64,000 nucleotides of DNA, from assembly GCA_028095005.1 (NCBI GenBank), contig CM051459.1, positions 197,633,902-197,697,901 of the forward strand. Direction: 5' to 3'. The notes under the pieces were generated by a model. That model was not told the origin of the DNA. It worked only from the letters and a program-made list of their open reading frames with translations, and did no database searches. This DNA comes from Rhynchospora pubera. Lineage: Eukaryota > Streptophyta > Magnoliopsida > Poales > Cyperaceae. The first letter of the stretch is position 1. Every line of letters begins with the position of its first letter. The translations under genes were made by a program, and so were the position numbers. Below are positions 10,009-19,497 of the stretch, piece by piece.

Positions 10009-13000
10009 CTAGAGGTTTTGAAAGAAAAGTTTTTCATCTAGCATATTATCAATATGTCCGATAATCGTTGCCAGATGTTTGATTATCTCCTCAGGAGCTC
10101 CTTTTGTTTCTTCGAGCACCTTTTCTAAATCGGCCAATTGTTCATCAGCGAAATAGCAATTTCCAGTTTTCACCATATTTGCTGTTAATCGTGATAACGA
10201 ATCAGCTAGCACATTCATTTTGCCATCAATGTGCTCGAAATTTACTTGCACTCCTGTTCCTGTAACAAAGTCAACAAAATTAATCCATCGGACTCTTGAA
10301 GGTTTGTTTTGTGCTGACTTGTTATAGAAACTAATTATGGCCTGGCAATCAGTTCTGAGAGTGATCTCCTTTTGATCCAGGTAGTGAATCTTGAGTGCCT
10401 TCATTGTTTCCATGCAAGCATAGATTTCTGCATCTATTGTGGATTTAATCACTGGGAATTTCCCGCTTGCATACGCACAAACTTTCTCCGTGTTTCGGGG
10501 GTCATGCTTTGCTTTCTTCCATTTGCATACTCCACCCCATCCTTCCATGCATCCGTCTGTTTCAAGGATGATGTAGGATCCTTCTGGAGGTAGCTCGAGA
10601 TCTGGGAGCTGCTGTACCGCTTGTTTGACTTTTCTGATGATTTCGTAGTCTGAGCTTTTGTCACCGTGTTCGCTTGTTTTCGAGTATAATGGCCCAAGTA
10701 ATGTTCCCAATTTCGGTATGTATGATCTGGCATAGTTGAGGATGCCAAGCCATGATCTCATACCAGCCTTCTCCTTCAATTTTTCTTCATCGAAAGAAAT
10801 GATTTTCTTGATTATGTGCGGCTGAAGTTTGATTTTTCTGTGCCCAATAACTGCACCTAGAAATTCGATTTCCTGTACAGCTATTTTCATTTTAGTTGGG
10901 GAGAGTACAAGCCCCCATTTCTCACAAATTGTCAGCATAGCCTCCAAGTGTTTGGCATGCTGTTCTTCATCTTCAGAAAACACCAGTATATCATCGATGT
11001 AGACTGCTATGAAGTTTTCCGTTCCCCGGAAGCAGTCATCCATCTTTCTTTGAAAAATTGCTGGTGCATTTTTCAACCCGAATGGCATAACTAGCCATTC
11101 ATACAAGCCATTTGGAACGACAAAAGCCGTCCATTCAACCGATTCAGGATCCATTGCTACCTGATGGAACCCACTTTTTAAGTCGAATTTCGAGTAAATT
11201 CGACTATTGCCGACTTTCTTAAGGATGGTATTAATTCCTGGCAGGCTGTATTGGTCTTTATGGGTATTGTCATTGAGGGTGCGGTAATTAAATACCATAC
11301 GCTCCTTGCCTTTGATTTCAGCACCAGTCTTTGGATCTATTGATGTACCTGAGTTTACCATCATTGCCATGGTTCTGTGTCGGCTCTTACTGGGTCGTAT
11401 CACTCCAATCTTGAGTAGCGCCTGAACATGCTTGTCAAATTGCTCTTTCATTGCTGGTGTGACATGTTTCAGGGGCTTATCTTGGATTGTGATATCCGGG
11501 TTGATAATGTCTAACTTGCACTTAACCCGATTCTTTTCCCAGTGTTGAAGAGGATTTTCTCCAATATACCCTTGTTCTCTTAATCTCTCCAAAAGGGGTC
11601 TGAACCTTTCCTTGAATTTCTGCGATTCTTCACCACAGGAGTATGCAGTGATTCTCTGAATCTCAAAATACTCTAGCTCAGACAGCTCTAGTTCTTCGAT
11701 TGCTGCTGAAGCTGCCACCTCAGCGTCAACTTTTGTCGCGATTGTTGTAACATTTTTGTAAAATGTCACCATTTGGCCCTCAATCCTAAGCCCTCCTTGC
11801 ATGGCTCGGATGAAATTGCAACCAATCAGCATTTGGATACCATCCCTCTGCTCCATTGGGAATGCATAGGTGAAAGGGATACGAAAACGGTTTTCCTCAA
11901 TAGCCATCATTCCGCCTTTGAGTTTTTGGTTGGCTATTTGAGAAGAGTTAACCCCGTTGATTTGAATGGGGTACGCACTTGGCTCTAAAGCTTCCTTTGG
12001 AACTGCATTCTGGTCTATGCAGCAAACTGTTGCGCCAGTATCCAAGATTGCTTGGATTTTGAACTTCTCAACCCCTGGTATTTCCATTGTCAGCTCAATA
12101 TTATAGAGTCTGTTTAAGACTCTTTTCCCTTTTCTTGGATCCGGAACTTGGGTACTAATGTATTCGTTTCTATCTGTCAGCATCTTGATTACTACTCCAT
12201 TTTGTTTCTGGATATAGTTTTCAATTGCTTCGTCATCCGAATCTACTCCTTCAAGAATTGGCTTTTCCGGGGCTTTTCCTTTTGTTGGATCTCGCATTTC
12301 GTCCCGATCCTTTCCCATCTCCAATTCTTCAATTCTTTCCTTTAGCCTTTGATTTTCTGCTAAGAGGAAATTTGTATACCCCATCAGCTCATTGATTAGG
12401 GTATCTTTGTTGTCATACTGGGGATTTGATTTTTGTATTGTTAGCCTTCTTCCCAGGTTGAATCTTGAACACATCGGGCAGACAGTCAGATGACATATAC
12501 TGCAATGTGCTCTCATCCTTGGATTAGTCTGTTCTTTGCAGAACAGACACTTCATGAATTCTTGCGCCACTGGACTGTTATCCTCCCATTGATGCGCGCA
12601 GTTTTGGATTTCTTGAGGCACTGAGATCACTACCCGCCATGAGATTTCTTCATTTGTTATCATCATTGAGGTTTCGTATGGTACCTCATTTATACCAGCC
12701 ATTAAAGAATGACTGGTACTTCCTTCCCCTTCAGAAAATGAACAGATTGCATCACTATCTGGTTCATTTTGATCTACCGAGAGCACATCCCAGTCGTCAT
12801 CTAGATCTAGATTTTCGACTATGGCTGCTCTTGCAATGTTGCCCTTTTGTCTTGTGCAGTTGCGGGCAAAATGTCCTTCTTCTCCACATATAAAGCACTT
12901 GCATTTTCTTACTTTATCTGCATACTTCCTTTTGAATACTCTGATGTGCGTATCATGTGATTTTCCTCGGTATGTCTTTGCCTTTCTAAGACCATACTTC

Positions 13001-13467
13001 TTGTTCTTTTGATAATAACCTGGCACTGGTATGCGGCTACAGAATGAGAGATCTTTGAGGCTTCTTTGGAGTGCAACTCTCTTACATTGCTCTGCCAGGT
13101 ACTGGTAGGTGAAATGTATTCTTGGAATAACCCCTACAGTATTGCCTGGGTATTTCTCAGTGAATGCCTTCTCAATTTCTCCACCAATGATCGGAGGCAT
13201 TTTTCTGAAAAATTTTGTTGAGAGTTCAGGAGATATGTACATTCTTCCTGATTTTGCCGCTAAGATCTTATAATCGTTTATATAGTCGAAAAGATCTTTC
13301 ACATTGTGGCATGAAAGTCTCTCCAGGTCGTTGTACGCTCGATCTTGCTCTTCAGTGGACCCGGTTGTTGGGTCCTCCAACAGGAACATTCGTCTGATTT
13401 GTGATATTACATTTTGCGGATCATCAGCGATGTTCACTAGTTCTTCATATTCAGTGGGGAATGCCAT
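10009..13467 (-). CDS. Pararetroviral capsid C-part, protease, reverse transcriptase, RNase H
   Basis: An open frame of 1152 codons. In order: the C-terminal part of the capsid domain (1-about 180), a CCHC zinc knuckle (Cys191, Cys194, His199, Cys204), a badnavirus-type second Cys cluster (307-333), a retropepsin-like protease with DTGAT (476-480), RT with YIDD (823-826), and RNase H with Asp971, Glu1014, Asp1040 and Asp1089. Family knowledge: these domains belong to one polyprotein cleaved by its own aspartic protease; RT/RNase H copies the pregenomic RNA. The frame is the same as that of the upstream movement-protein ORF, separated from it only by one TGA and four sense codons. All catalytic motifs are present. 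The ATG at 13467 is the first in the frame after that stop and may not be a genuine viral start. Confidence 0.9.
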   Translation of the reverse strand: MAFPTEYEELVNIADDPQNVISQIRRMFLLEDPTTGSTEEQDRAYNDLERLSCHNVKDLFDYINDYKILAAKSGRMYISPELSTKFFRKMPPIIGGEIEKAFTEKYPGNTVGVIPRIHFTYQYLAEQCKRVALQRSLKDLSFCSRIPVPGYYQKNKKYGLRKAKTYRGKSHDTHIRVFKRKYADKVRKCKCFICGEEGHFARNCTRQKGNIARAAIVENLDLDDDWDVLSVDQNEPDSDAICSFSEGEGSTSHSLMAGINEVPYETSMMITNEEISWRVVISVPQEIQNCAHQWEDNSPVAQEFMKCLFCKEQTNPRMRAHCSICHLTVCPMCSRFNLGRRLTIQKSNPQYDNKDTLINELMGYTNFLLAENQRLKERIEELEMGKDRDEMRDPTKGKAPEKPILEGVDSDDEAIENYIQKQNGVVIKMLTDRNEYISTQVPDPRKGKRVLNRLYNIELTMEIPGVEKFKIQAILDTGATVCCIDQNAVPKEALEPSAYPIQINGVNSSQIANQKLKGGMMAIEENRFRIPFTYAFPMEQRDGIQMLIGCNFIRAMQGGLRIEGQMVTFYKNVTTIATKVDAEVAASAAIEELELSELEYFEIQRITAYSCGEESQKFKERFRPLLERLREQGYIGENPLQHWEKNRVKCKLDIINPDITIQDKPLKHVTPAMKEQFDKHVQALLKIGVIRPSKSRHRTMAMMVNSGTSIDPKTGAEIKGKERMVFNYRTLNDNTHKDQYSLPGINTILKKVGNSRIYSKFDLKSGFHQVAMDPESVEWTAFVVPNGLYEWLVMPFGLKNAPAIFQRKMDDCFRGTENFIAVYIDDILVFSEDEEQHAKHLEAMLTICEKWGLVLSPTKMKIAVQEIEFLGAVIGHRKIKLQPHIIKKIISFDEEKLKEKAGMRSWLGILNYARSYIPKLGTLLGPLYSKTSEHGDKSSDYEIIRKVKQAVQQLPDLELPPEGSYIILETDGCMEGWGGVCKWKKAKHDPRNTEKVCAYASGKFPVIKSTIDAEIYACMETMKALKIHYLDQKEITLRTDCQAIISFYNKSAQNKPSRVRWINFVDFVTGTGVQVNFEHIDGKMNVLADSLSRLTANMVKTGNCYFADEQLADLEKVLEETKGAPEEIIKHLATIIGHIDNMLDEKLFFQNL

Positions 13468-13479
13468 TCTCCACTGAAT

Positions 13480-15402
13480 TCAGGTCTTTTTCTCCGTTTC
13501 ACCTAGGAGATTTTCAATGTAGTTGACCTTTGATTTGTTATCTGTCCAGTTTTTCTCATTTATCAGGTTGAGCGTGATTGATTCCCATCGGGAGATAACT
13601 TCTGAGTACAGCCCAATATCTTCTGGTAAAACCAAGATTGCGCCTTGACTGGCTTGGGCTATTGGCAGATTAAACCTTTCGTTCATTTGCCTTGCATAAT
13701 CGCCGCGGATATTGCCCAACCGTGCTTTTATCTCTGGGATTTGGGGATTCTGGGGTTGTCTTGAACCAGGTGGGTACATGGCTGGTCCCATGATTGGTTC
13801 AGGTGGTATCCTTGTGAGTGAAGATTCTGCAGTTGAGAGTACCGTCTCCACTTTCTTTTTGAGATTTTTGAATTGTGGGTATTCCATCTCTTCTACCATA
13901 TAAACCGTCTCGAATAGATCCTCGTCCCACTTTGTTTTGAAATTTGGGGAACTAGCATCTTCCCCACCACCTTTCGCTAGAAGACTTAGCAAGTCTTCAC
14001 CTTGGTTTGCCGGTGCATCCAATTGAGATAGGAATTGCACCGTAGAGAGTGTCTCATCTTCATCTGACTCATCCCATTGACAAGTCATCATGAGGGCTTG
14101 TTCCTCAAACCACTCACTTTCAGCATCAACGGTTTCTAGCCAATTAAACTCTGTAAATGTCATTTGTACGAGTTCATCTTCGCTATCTAGCTGCTCAATA
14201 GCAAACCATTGATACGGGTTTATTGGTTCCAGCATTTCAACTGTTGGTTCAGTTTGTTCAGCCTTTAGTATTGCCAAGAACCATTTCCCTAATAAGGAAC
14301 CATCATCTTGCTCAGTCCCATCATCTTCACCGAATTCCTCAGGATCTGAATAGATTTCTGGGAATTCTGGGTCATCTTCGTATGGCCAATCATCATCTAC
14401 TGTGAGTAGATTGATGAATTCTTGTTCAAGTTCTTCCTCATCATTTTCTCCATGAATAGCTTCTTGTTCGGAGGTTGTTGTTGCATACCCCGAAAATCTG
14501 ACAGACAATGAGCCGTCTGTCCTTGCTCGAATTCGTGCTGCTTGGGGATTCTGAACTTGTGAGATGACAGCTGGTCTCACAAGCCACTGCCTTCCACGGA
14601 GTTCTGTGGTTGTACGTTGCGAGCAAGGGATGGCTCGAACTCCTCGACTTGCCAGGTGGTCCGCCACGTTCTGAACATTGTATCTGAAATTTGTGTGGCT
14701 TGTATTGGACAATCGCCCAATTAGAGACCTTGAGAGTAAAAGGTTACTCTCTCCACCTTGCCATCCTTCATATCCGTGAGTTTGAATCACTAGTTGAATG
14801 TGATCTCTGAAGTCACGGATACTTAGAGTCATATCTGGGGCAGTATATGCCAACTGCGTTCCAGATGTAAGATCCATTTCCATTGAGCTAATAACAGCTC
14901 TATCATCTCGCCATCTGGTGTCCCTGATTAACACTAGTGCATTCACACATGCACTCTGCCTGTGCAGCGTGTATAACCGAACCATAATTAGTCCGATATG
15001 CAAATGTTGGAGTCCTTCTTGTAAAAGCCTGTTAAAGCTTTCTTCCGAAATGAAAGGTAACTCTACTTGCTGGCCATCTGTGACCAATGTTCTTTCATCC
15101 GAGTAATGTTGGTATACCCGGTGTCTGCTTTCTGACCATCCAGCTTGGTACAGAGTTTCTGCTGGGACTTGCTGTGCTCGTCTGTATTGGGAGATGTTGA
15201 GCTCAGCATCAGGATTCATTTGTGACTCAAGGCTTCGCTGGTACCGTCGAGATTGACCAGGGAGCCTCCTTTGAGCCTCAAATCTAAGTCTCGATCCAAG
15301 GCGATAGCCACGGATCTGATCTTCAACAGTAGGGGTTTGGTTTGTGTCTCTTTCTGACACTGATGGTCTCGCCGCCTCTGTTGTTGTTTGTGTTCTGCTC
15401 AT
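13480..15402 (-). CDS. Pararetroviral movement protein and N-terminal capsid region
   Basis: 640 codons. Residues about 105-285 have the pattern of a 30K-superfamily movement protein as found in badnaviruses (hydrophobic strands followed by a conserved Asp region near ALVLIRDTRW). Residues about 300-480 are very acidic, like the N-terminal arm of badnaviral capsid precursors, and the capsid core begins near 560. The ORF starts inside the preceding ORF (overlap 80 bases). It ends at a TGA (13482-13480) within the capsid region, which in relatives is continuous with the next frame. I therefore read it as the front part of an interrupted polyprotein. Family role: tubule or plasmodesma movement and capsid formation. 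Confidence 0.82.
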   Translation of the reverse strand: MSRTQTTTEAARPSVSERDTNQTPTVEDQIRGYRLGSRLRFEAQRRLPGQSRRYQRSLESQMNPDAELNISQYRRAQQVPAETLYQAGWSESRHRVYQHYSDERTLVTDGQQVELPFISEESFNRLLQEGLQHLHIGLIMVRLYTLHRQSACVNALVLIRDTRWRDDRAVISSMEMDLTSGTQLAYTAPDMTLSIRDFRDHIQLVIQTHGYEGWQGGESNLLLSRSLIGRLSNTSHTNFRYNVQNVADHLASRGVRAIPCSQRTTTELRGRQWLVRPAVISQVQNPQAARIRARTDGSLSVRFSGYATTTSEQEAIHGENDEEELEQEFINLLTVDDDWPYEDDPEFPEIYSDPEEFGEDDGTEQDDGSLLGKWFLAILKAEQTEPTVEMLEPINPYQWFAIEQLDSEDELVQMTFTEFNWLETVDAESEWFEEQALMMTCQWDESDEDETLSTVQFLSQLDAPANQGEDLLSLLAKGGGEDASSPNFKTKWDEDLFETVYMVEEMEYPQFKNLKKKVETVLSTAESSLTRIPPEPIMGPAMYPPGSRQPQNPQIPEIKARLGNIRGDYARQMNERFNLPIAQASQGAILVLPEDIGLYSEVISRWESITLNLINEKNWTDNKSKVNYIENLLGETEKKT

Positions 15403-15808
15403 GCTGCCTTCTTTTTCTCGGCTTCAAATATTTCTTTTGGGTTTTTTTGAACACAAAAAGTTTGCCTTTCGGTTTTGGTACTACCGGCTTACTGGGCTCT
15501 CCTAAGCTCAGCTTCTGAAGTTGTTGCTGGATCTGGTCTAGGGAGTCAGTCAGGTCGTCAGGTTGAGTGTCTTCTTTCCCTTTCACAGCCTCGAGCCTTT
15601 TGACTGCTACCTTCAGATCCTCGATTTGTTCAGTCAATTTAAGCAACAATTGTATGATTGTGTTATTTTGCTTAAATTGGACTTCTGTTGTTCTCCCGGT
15701 TATGTCCTGTGGCTTGACAAAACCGACCGCCGGTGAATGGATTGATTCGGTTGCTTTGAGTGCTTCTCTGTAAATTGTGCTGTTCGCGCTGAGGCACCAA
15801 TCGCTCAT
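15323..15808 (-). CDS. Pararetroviral ORF2-like protein
   Basis: 161 codons beginning MSDWCLSANSTIYREALKA. Layout resembles badnavirus ORF2: a middle coiled-coil segment (about 45-75, QNNTIIQLLLKLTEQIEDL) and a Lys/Arg/Pro-rich C-terminus (about 110-161). Badnavirus ORF2 proteins associate with virions and bind nucleic acid; that role is inferred here. It overlaps the movement-protein ORF by 80 bases in another frame. No ORF1-like frame precedes it. Confidence 0.65.
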   Translation of the reverse strand: MSDWCLSANSTIYREALKATESIHSPAVGFVKPQDITGRTTEVQFKQNNTIIQLLLKLTEQIEDLKVAVKRLEAVKGKEDTQPDDLTDSLDQIQQQLQKLSLGEPSKPVVPKPKGKLFVFKKTQKKYLKPRKRRQHEQNTNNNRGGETISVRKRHKPNPYC

Positions 15809-15944
15809 AGGGAAAATAAAAATTTTTATAAGGATTTTTAGAATTTCTACTGGTTTATTCTTAAATGACTTTTATTTCAAAAATATTCTAGGTCGGTCTT
15901 TTCAGGTTTGATTATACCATCTGGTTTTTCTTGGGGACAATTCT

Positions 15945-16057
15945 TGGGGTTCATGTAGCACTTTTATATGGTCATAGTGGCATTTATAGAAGAATTAACT
16001 TTTGAGTGATATTTTCACAATTTCCTTCTTTTGGAGTGGCATAAAAATAATTTCCCC
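15945..16057. repeat. Right terminal inverted repeat of the enclosing element
   Basis: Ends ...AATAATTTCCCC and pairs imperfectly with 8520-8640. TAAAAATAA follows immediately. Confidence 0.7.
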
Positions 16058-16066
16058 TAAAAATAA

Positions 16067-17186
16067 ACCATCAAACAACAGAATCACTGAGAAAGTAGCC
16101 ACCTCTACTTCAGCTTGCGGGGAGTGATAGATTCAGGTCACATAGCCGTTGGATTAAGGAAATTAGAGAAAATCTTCTTGTAATTATATATACTGGGTTC
16201 TTGATTAATGAAGGACTACTGCATCTATATAAGCAGAGCCTTCCATCTCTTGTAAATAAAATTATCATAATACAATCTCGTTTCATTGCTTACAACCTTT
16301 TCTTCCTCTTTTACACTTTCTACTGGTACAGCACAAGACTTCTTTTTTTGAAAACTTTACATACATATATATAGAAAGGCCGAAATCATCCTCCACATGT
16401 GATGCGCGCAGTATTTATTTTTAGTTATTTTGTTTGGGCTGCAGGCGGAGTAATATTATTCAATTGTAACGGTCAATTTTAGAGCTAATTAATGTATATT
16501 TGTTTAATTTGTTTAGGTTAGCTCTCTTTTGACGTATAACTATTCTAATTTTGGGCTTAGGCCAGGCTCATGCCCGTCGAAATTCTTACCTATATGGCAG
16601 CACAAAATTTACAGTGCCGTATTGTTAAAAATTGAACTTCGGAACAGCCTTAATTCTACAGTGATATTTCAGATGATCACAAGGGCGTAAGCATCTAAGT
16701 AAGCTAAATTATGTTTGTCTCAATTCTCAGTACGTAACACCTACGCGTTTTGCATTGTTGCCGGTCTTCTATTTGTAATTTTTCTTACAAAAACTGAAGT
16801 ACTGTTAGTTATTGACTATGTCAAATAAGCCAAAACTATCTCTATAGATATGTTAATGATCGCTTCCCAGAAGGTTCGATCAGGTTTATGATCGATTAAA
16901 AAAGCAAACTAAAGTACAAATTAATTTGTAGTAGGTATATGATAAGTTGGGTCAGACAAGTTATTTTGCGTTGAAAATTGTATCATTTAAATGAAGACAT
17001 TATCACACAACACAAGCACTATTGTTTATTTCTCTAAGTACAAGTGCACAACACAAAAAGTAAAAAAAGAAATAAAAAATGTATACTTATATATAATACT
17101 TGAACTTAATAGGAATCTCTCTTAAATATCAAAATAGCTAGCTTATTGCACCAGTTGAGCTTATTGAATTAAGAACAAATCTCTAA
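16067..17186. other. Intergenic stretch between viral block and PKS gene
   Basis: Apart from the promoter-like motif at 16225, no gene or defined repeat is seen. The part next to 17187 should contain the polyketide synthase 3' UTR. Confidence 0.5.
16225..16260 (+). promoter_or_regulatory. Pararetrovirus-like TATA and poly(A) signal on plus strand
   Basis: CTATATAAGCAG at 16225-16236 is identical over 12 bases to the viral TATA region on the other strand near 9150. AATAAA follows at 16255-16260. No clear primer site follows (only TGGTACAGCAC near 16325). It lies outside the TIR-bounded element. It may be a fragment of a second, inverted viral or LTR promoter, or coincidence. Confidence 0.3.
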
Positions 17187-18559
17187 TTAAATAGTCCAGG
17201 CATCATCCTTTTGAGAAGTAGTGGTTTCATAAGCGCGTAAGACGGTTGTCTCCATGGTGATTCCAGCACCAAACCCCAAAAGAATCCCGTACTCCCTTCC
17301 GCCACCAACAGTTGCCTTCCCTTCTCCTATAGACTGTTTTCTCATTTCATCTAACATGAAAAATATGGTTGCACTCATCATGTTGCCATACTCGGCAAGC
17401 ACATCCTTCGTCAACTTAAGTTTCTCCTTGTCAAGGTCCAGGTCAGTCTCGACTTGTTTAAGAAAGCTTGGGAAACATGGGTTTACCGCCCAAAAAGCCC
17501 AATTCCAATTCCGAATAATCCCGAGTGGTTCAACAATCTCGGAGAGAGCATTGACAATATTGCTGGAGGTTAGCTCTGGTGCAGGAGGTGCCATCTGTAA
17601 TGTGAGGCCGTCTTGCCTGATGTGTCCAATGTATGCATCTTCTGTGCCGGGAAGAATGGTTTGACTAGCAGCAATGATATCATAAAGAGGGCACTCAACC
17701 GTCAAGTCTGGGTCGGCACCCACGATTACAGCTGCTGCTCCGTCACCAAAAATTGCTTGAGGTAGGAGAGTATTGCCATGGGCCTCAGATGGCCCACGAA
17801 AGGCTGTCAGAGAGATCTCTGAGCAAATGACGAGGACACGACTACCGCGGGTATTCTCGGCTAAATCCTTGGCAAGACGGAGCACTGTGTTACCACCGGA
17901 GCAGCTCTGGTGGTACATCATGGAACGTTTTGTAGAAGGAGGGAGGCCAAGAAGCCTTAGCATCTGGCGGTCGGCACCCGGCATGTCAATACTGCCTGTT
18001 GTGGTGTGGAAGAGTAGGTGGGTGATCTTCGACTTTGGCTGGCCCCACTCTTTGATGGCCCTCTCTGCCGCCTCAAGGCCAAGCTTTGGGACCTCACCAA
18101 ACACGATGTCTTGACGAGCATCAAGTGATTCCTGATCTTTATTTGAGGTTATCTTGGGGTACTTCTCCAACATTTCCTCTGTCAAGTGAAAATGGCGCTT
18201 ACGAATGTTGGTCTCATCACCTTCAAAGAATAAAAAGCAAAACTAAGAAACATTTTCCACATGCAGAAATGCAAAATATTAAGTCATTTTAATCAGCTTA
18301 GCATTAATCTTTCAGCTGAACGAATAAGTTTCCATTATATTGACATAAATAATGAAACAAGGCTTGGATTGGTGTTCTTACAGATTCTTCGGAAGTTCTC
18401 CTTGAGGTCCTTGAGGTCCTCGCTTTTGGTGACACGGAAAAAGTAGTCGGCATATTCAGATTGGTTAATGAAATTAGGCGGGGTAACTGTGCCGATTGCG
18501 AGCACAGCAGCTGTCCCTTGTGATCTCTGTGCCTGGCGTATCTCATTGATGGCCTCCAT
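17187..18559 (-). CDS. Type III polyketide synthase (chalcone synthase family) with altered active site
   Basis: Two exons, 18559-18382 and 18220-17187, give 403 residues, normal for the family. The intron splits the codon for Cys60 (T|GT), the family's conserved site, with GT-AG ends. Cys166 (QSCSGG) matches catalytic Cys164 of alfalfa CHS and Asn339 matches Asn336. Asn306 replaces catalytic His303: the usual HPGG motif reads NPCF here. Other pocket changes in CHS numbering: T194S, T197A, F265L, S338M, and GFGPG reads GFGAG. One residue is inserted in the TT(S)G loop near 132. Family enzymes extend CoA-activated starters with malonyl-CoA; the His helps decarboxylate malonyl-CoA and stabilise the oxyanion. 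The reading frame is clean, so this is either a divergent enzyme with altered chemistry or a recently disabled copy. Product cannot be predicted. Confidence 0.92.
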
Positions 18560-19221
18560 TTGCTTCTCTTCTGCTAGCTAGATTTCCAACATAATAGAAT
18601 ATTTTAGTTTTTTGTTAAATCTTTAGAAACGCAAGTAGAAGCAATCTAACGGTTCCTAATACAAATTTCGTATGTTAATGCTAAATCACAACAACCTTCG
18701 TCAAAAAGCTCTAACAAATTATATGGGTCCCCAATCCCCACGCAGATAGATATTCATAGGTGTTAGTTCAATATATATCGGATACATAATTTATTACAGT
18801 ACCGGACATTAAAATCGAAAAACGGAACTAAATCTGGTGCATTATTGAGGCCCTAAAAGCAAACAGAAAAGTTGGGACTTTTGTGATATTTAATTTCGAG
18901 ATAAATTGACGGCTTGACCCATTTTATTTTATTTTTTTTTTAAAGAAAAAGTTGGACCGGGCTTACTACCGGACATTATATAACATCACCATTTGACTGA
19001 CTAGCCATACAAGTGGACCCGAAAAAAACAGATTTTTTTTTAACGATCAAATTTTGGCAAATCGGAAAGTGTTTCTTTTTGACGGCGACCAATCCCACTA
19101 TTATCACTAGATCTTCTGTAACGGATTTTCACCTCACATTATATAACAATTGAGTTTTGTTTTTCTTCGTCACAATTATATCATGCTACCTCATCTAGTT
19201 TTTAGAAGCAGTTCAACAAAT

Positions 19222-19345
19222 TTTTGAAGAAAGAGAGGTTTTTGCCATCCAATTTTTTTTTTAAATTAAAAATGATGTGGAGTTTGAACCTTTAATCTCT
19301 TAGAGACTAGTCTAGTGCTCTTACCACTAAGCCACTAGGTCACAT
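19222..19345 (-). mobile_element. tRNA-derived SINE, copy 2
   Basis: Minus strand: an A-box-like TAGTGGCTTAGTGGTAAGAG and, about 35 bases on, a B-box-like GGTTCAAACTCC, followed by an AT-rich body with a poly(A/T) run. A-to-B spacing and the tRNA-like front are typical of plant SINEs. It is not a functional tRNA: no cloverleaf with paired acceptor stem can be drawn. Confidence 0.7.
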
Positions 19346-19497
19346 GCACAGCTCAACAAATTAACCCGTAACCGGTATCTTCACATATACAATAGGGCAA
19401 GATATTAAAAATACTTTAGAGTTATCGAATTAAGTTCTTAACAATAGAGGTTAGCTATAGACAAATGTCTACTTGCAACAAATGCAACTATATATAT

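Larger units (their letters stand above)
8700..15830 (-). mobile_element. Endogenous badnavirus-like pararetrovirus (Caulimoviridae)
   Basis: In viral (minus) orientation: ORF2-like (15808-15323), movement protein plus capsid N-terminal part (15402-13480), capsid C-terminal part/zinc knuckle/protease/RT/RNase H (13467-10009), a small 3' ORF (9855-9427), TATA box (9150-9142), poly(A) signal (9063-9058) and the tRNA-Met primer site (8968-8957). The badnavirus-type second Cys cluster CX2CX11CX2CX4CX2C places it near Badnavirus. The order is a permutation of the circular genome. The leader and an ORF1 upstream of ORF2 are not seen. The frames are long and mostly undamaged, so integration is probably not ancient. 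Exact boundaries against the enclosing inverted repeats are approximate. Confidence 0.88.
8520..16057. mobile_element. Mutator-like terminal inverted repeats enclosing a pararetrovirus
   Basis: The left end starts GGGATAATTTTTTCTGTGCC. The right end, reverse complemented, starts GGGGAAATTATTTTTATGCC. Similarity between the arms continues for at least about 110 bp (shared GTGAAA, AAAGTTAA, TTCTAT, TGCCAC blocks). The 9-bp sequence TAAAAATAA flanks both ends exactly (8511-8519 and 16058-16066). Long TIRs plus a 9-bp duplication are the mark of Mutator-like elements. Nothing of a transposase is seen; the interior is the pararetrovirus. Either the virus integrated into a resident MITE, or the TIR element moved with viral cargo; the sequence alone does not decide this. 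Confidence 0.75.

Noticed and set aside
11773..14405. Plus-strand frames inside the pararetrovirus
   Set aside because: Antisense shadows of the long viral ORFs; short, with no domains.
19265..19345. tRNA gene on the minus strand
   Set aside because: A- and B-box-like words are present but no acceptor stem or anticodon arm pairs; a SINE explains it, with a second degraded copy near 115-235.
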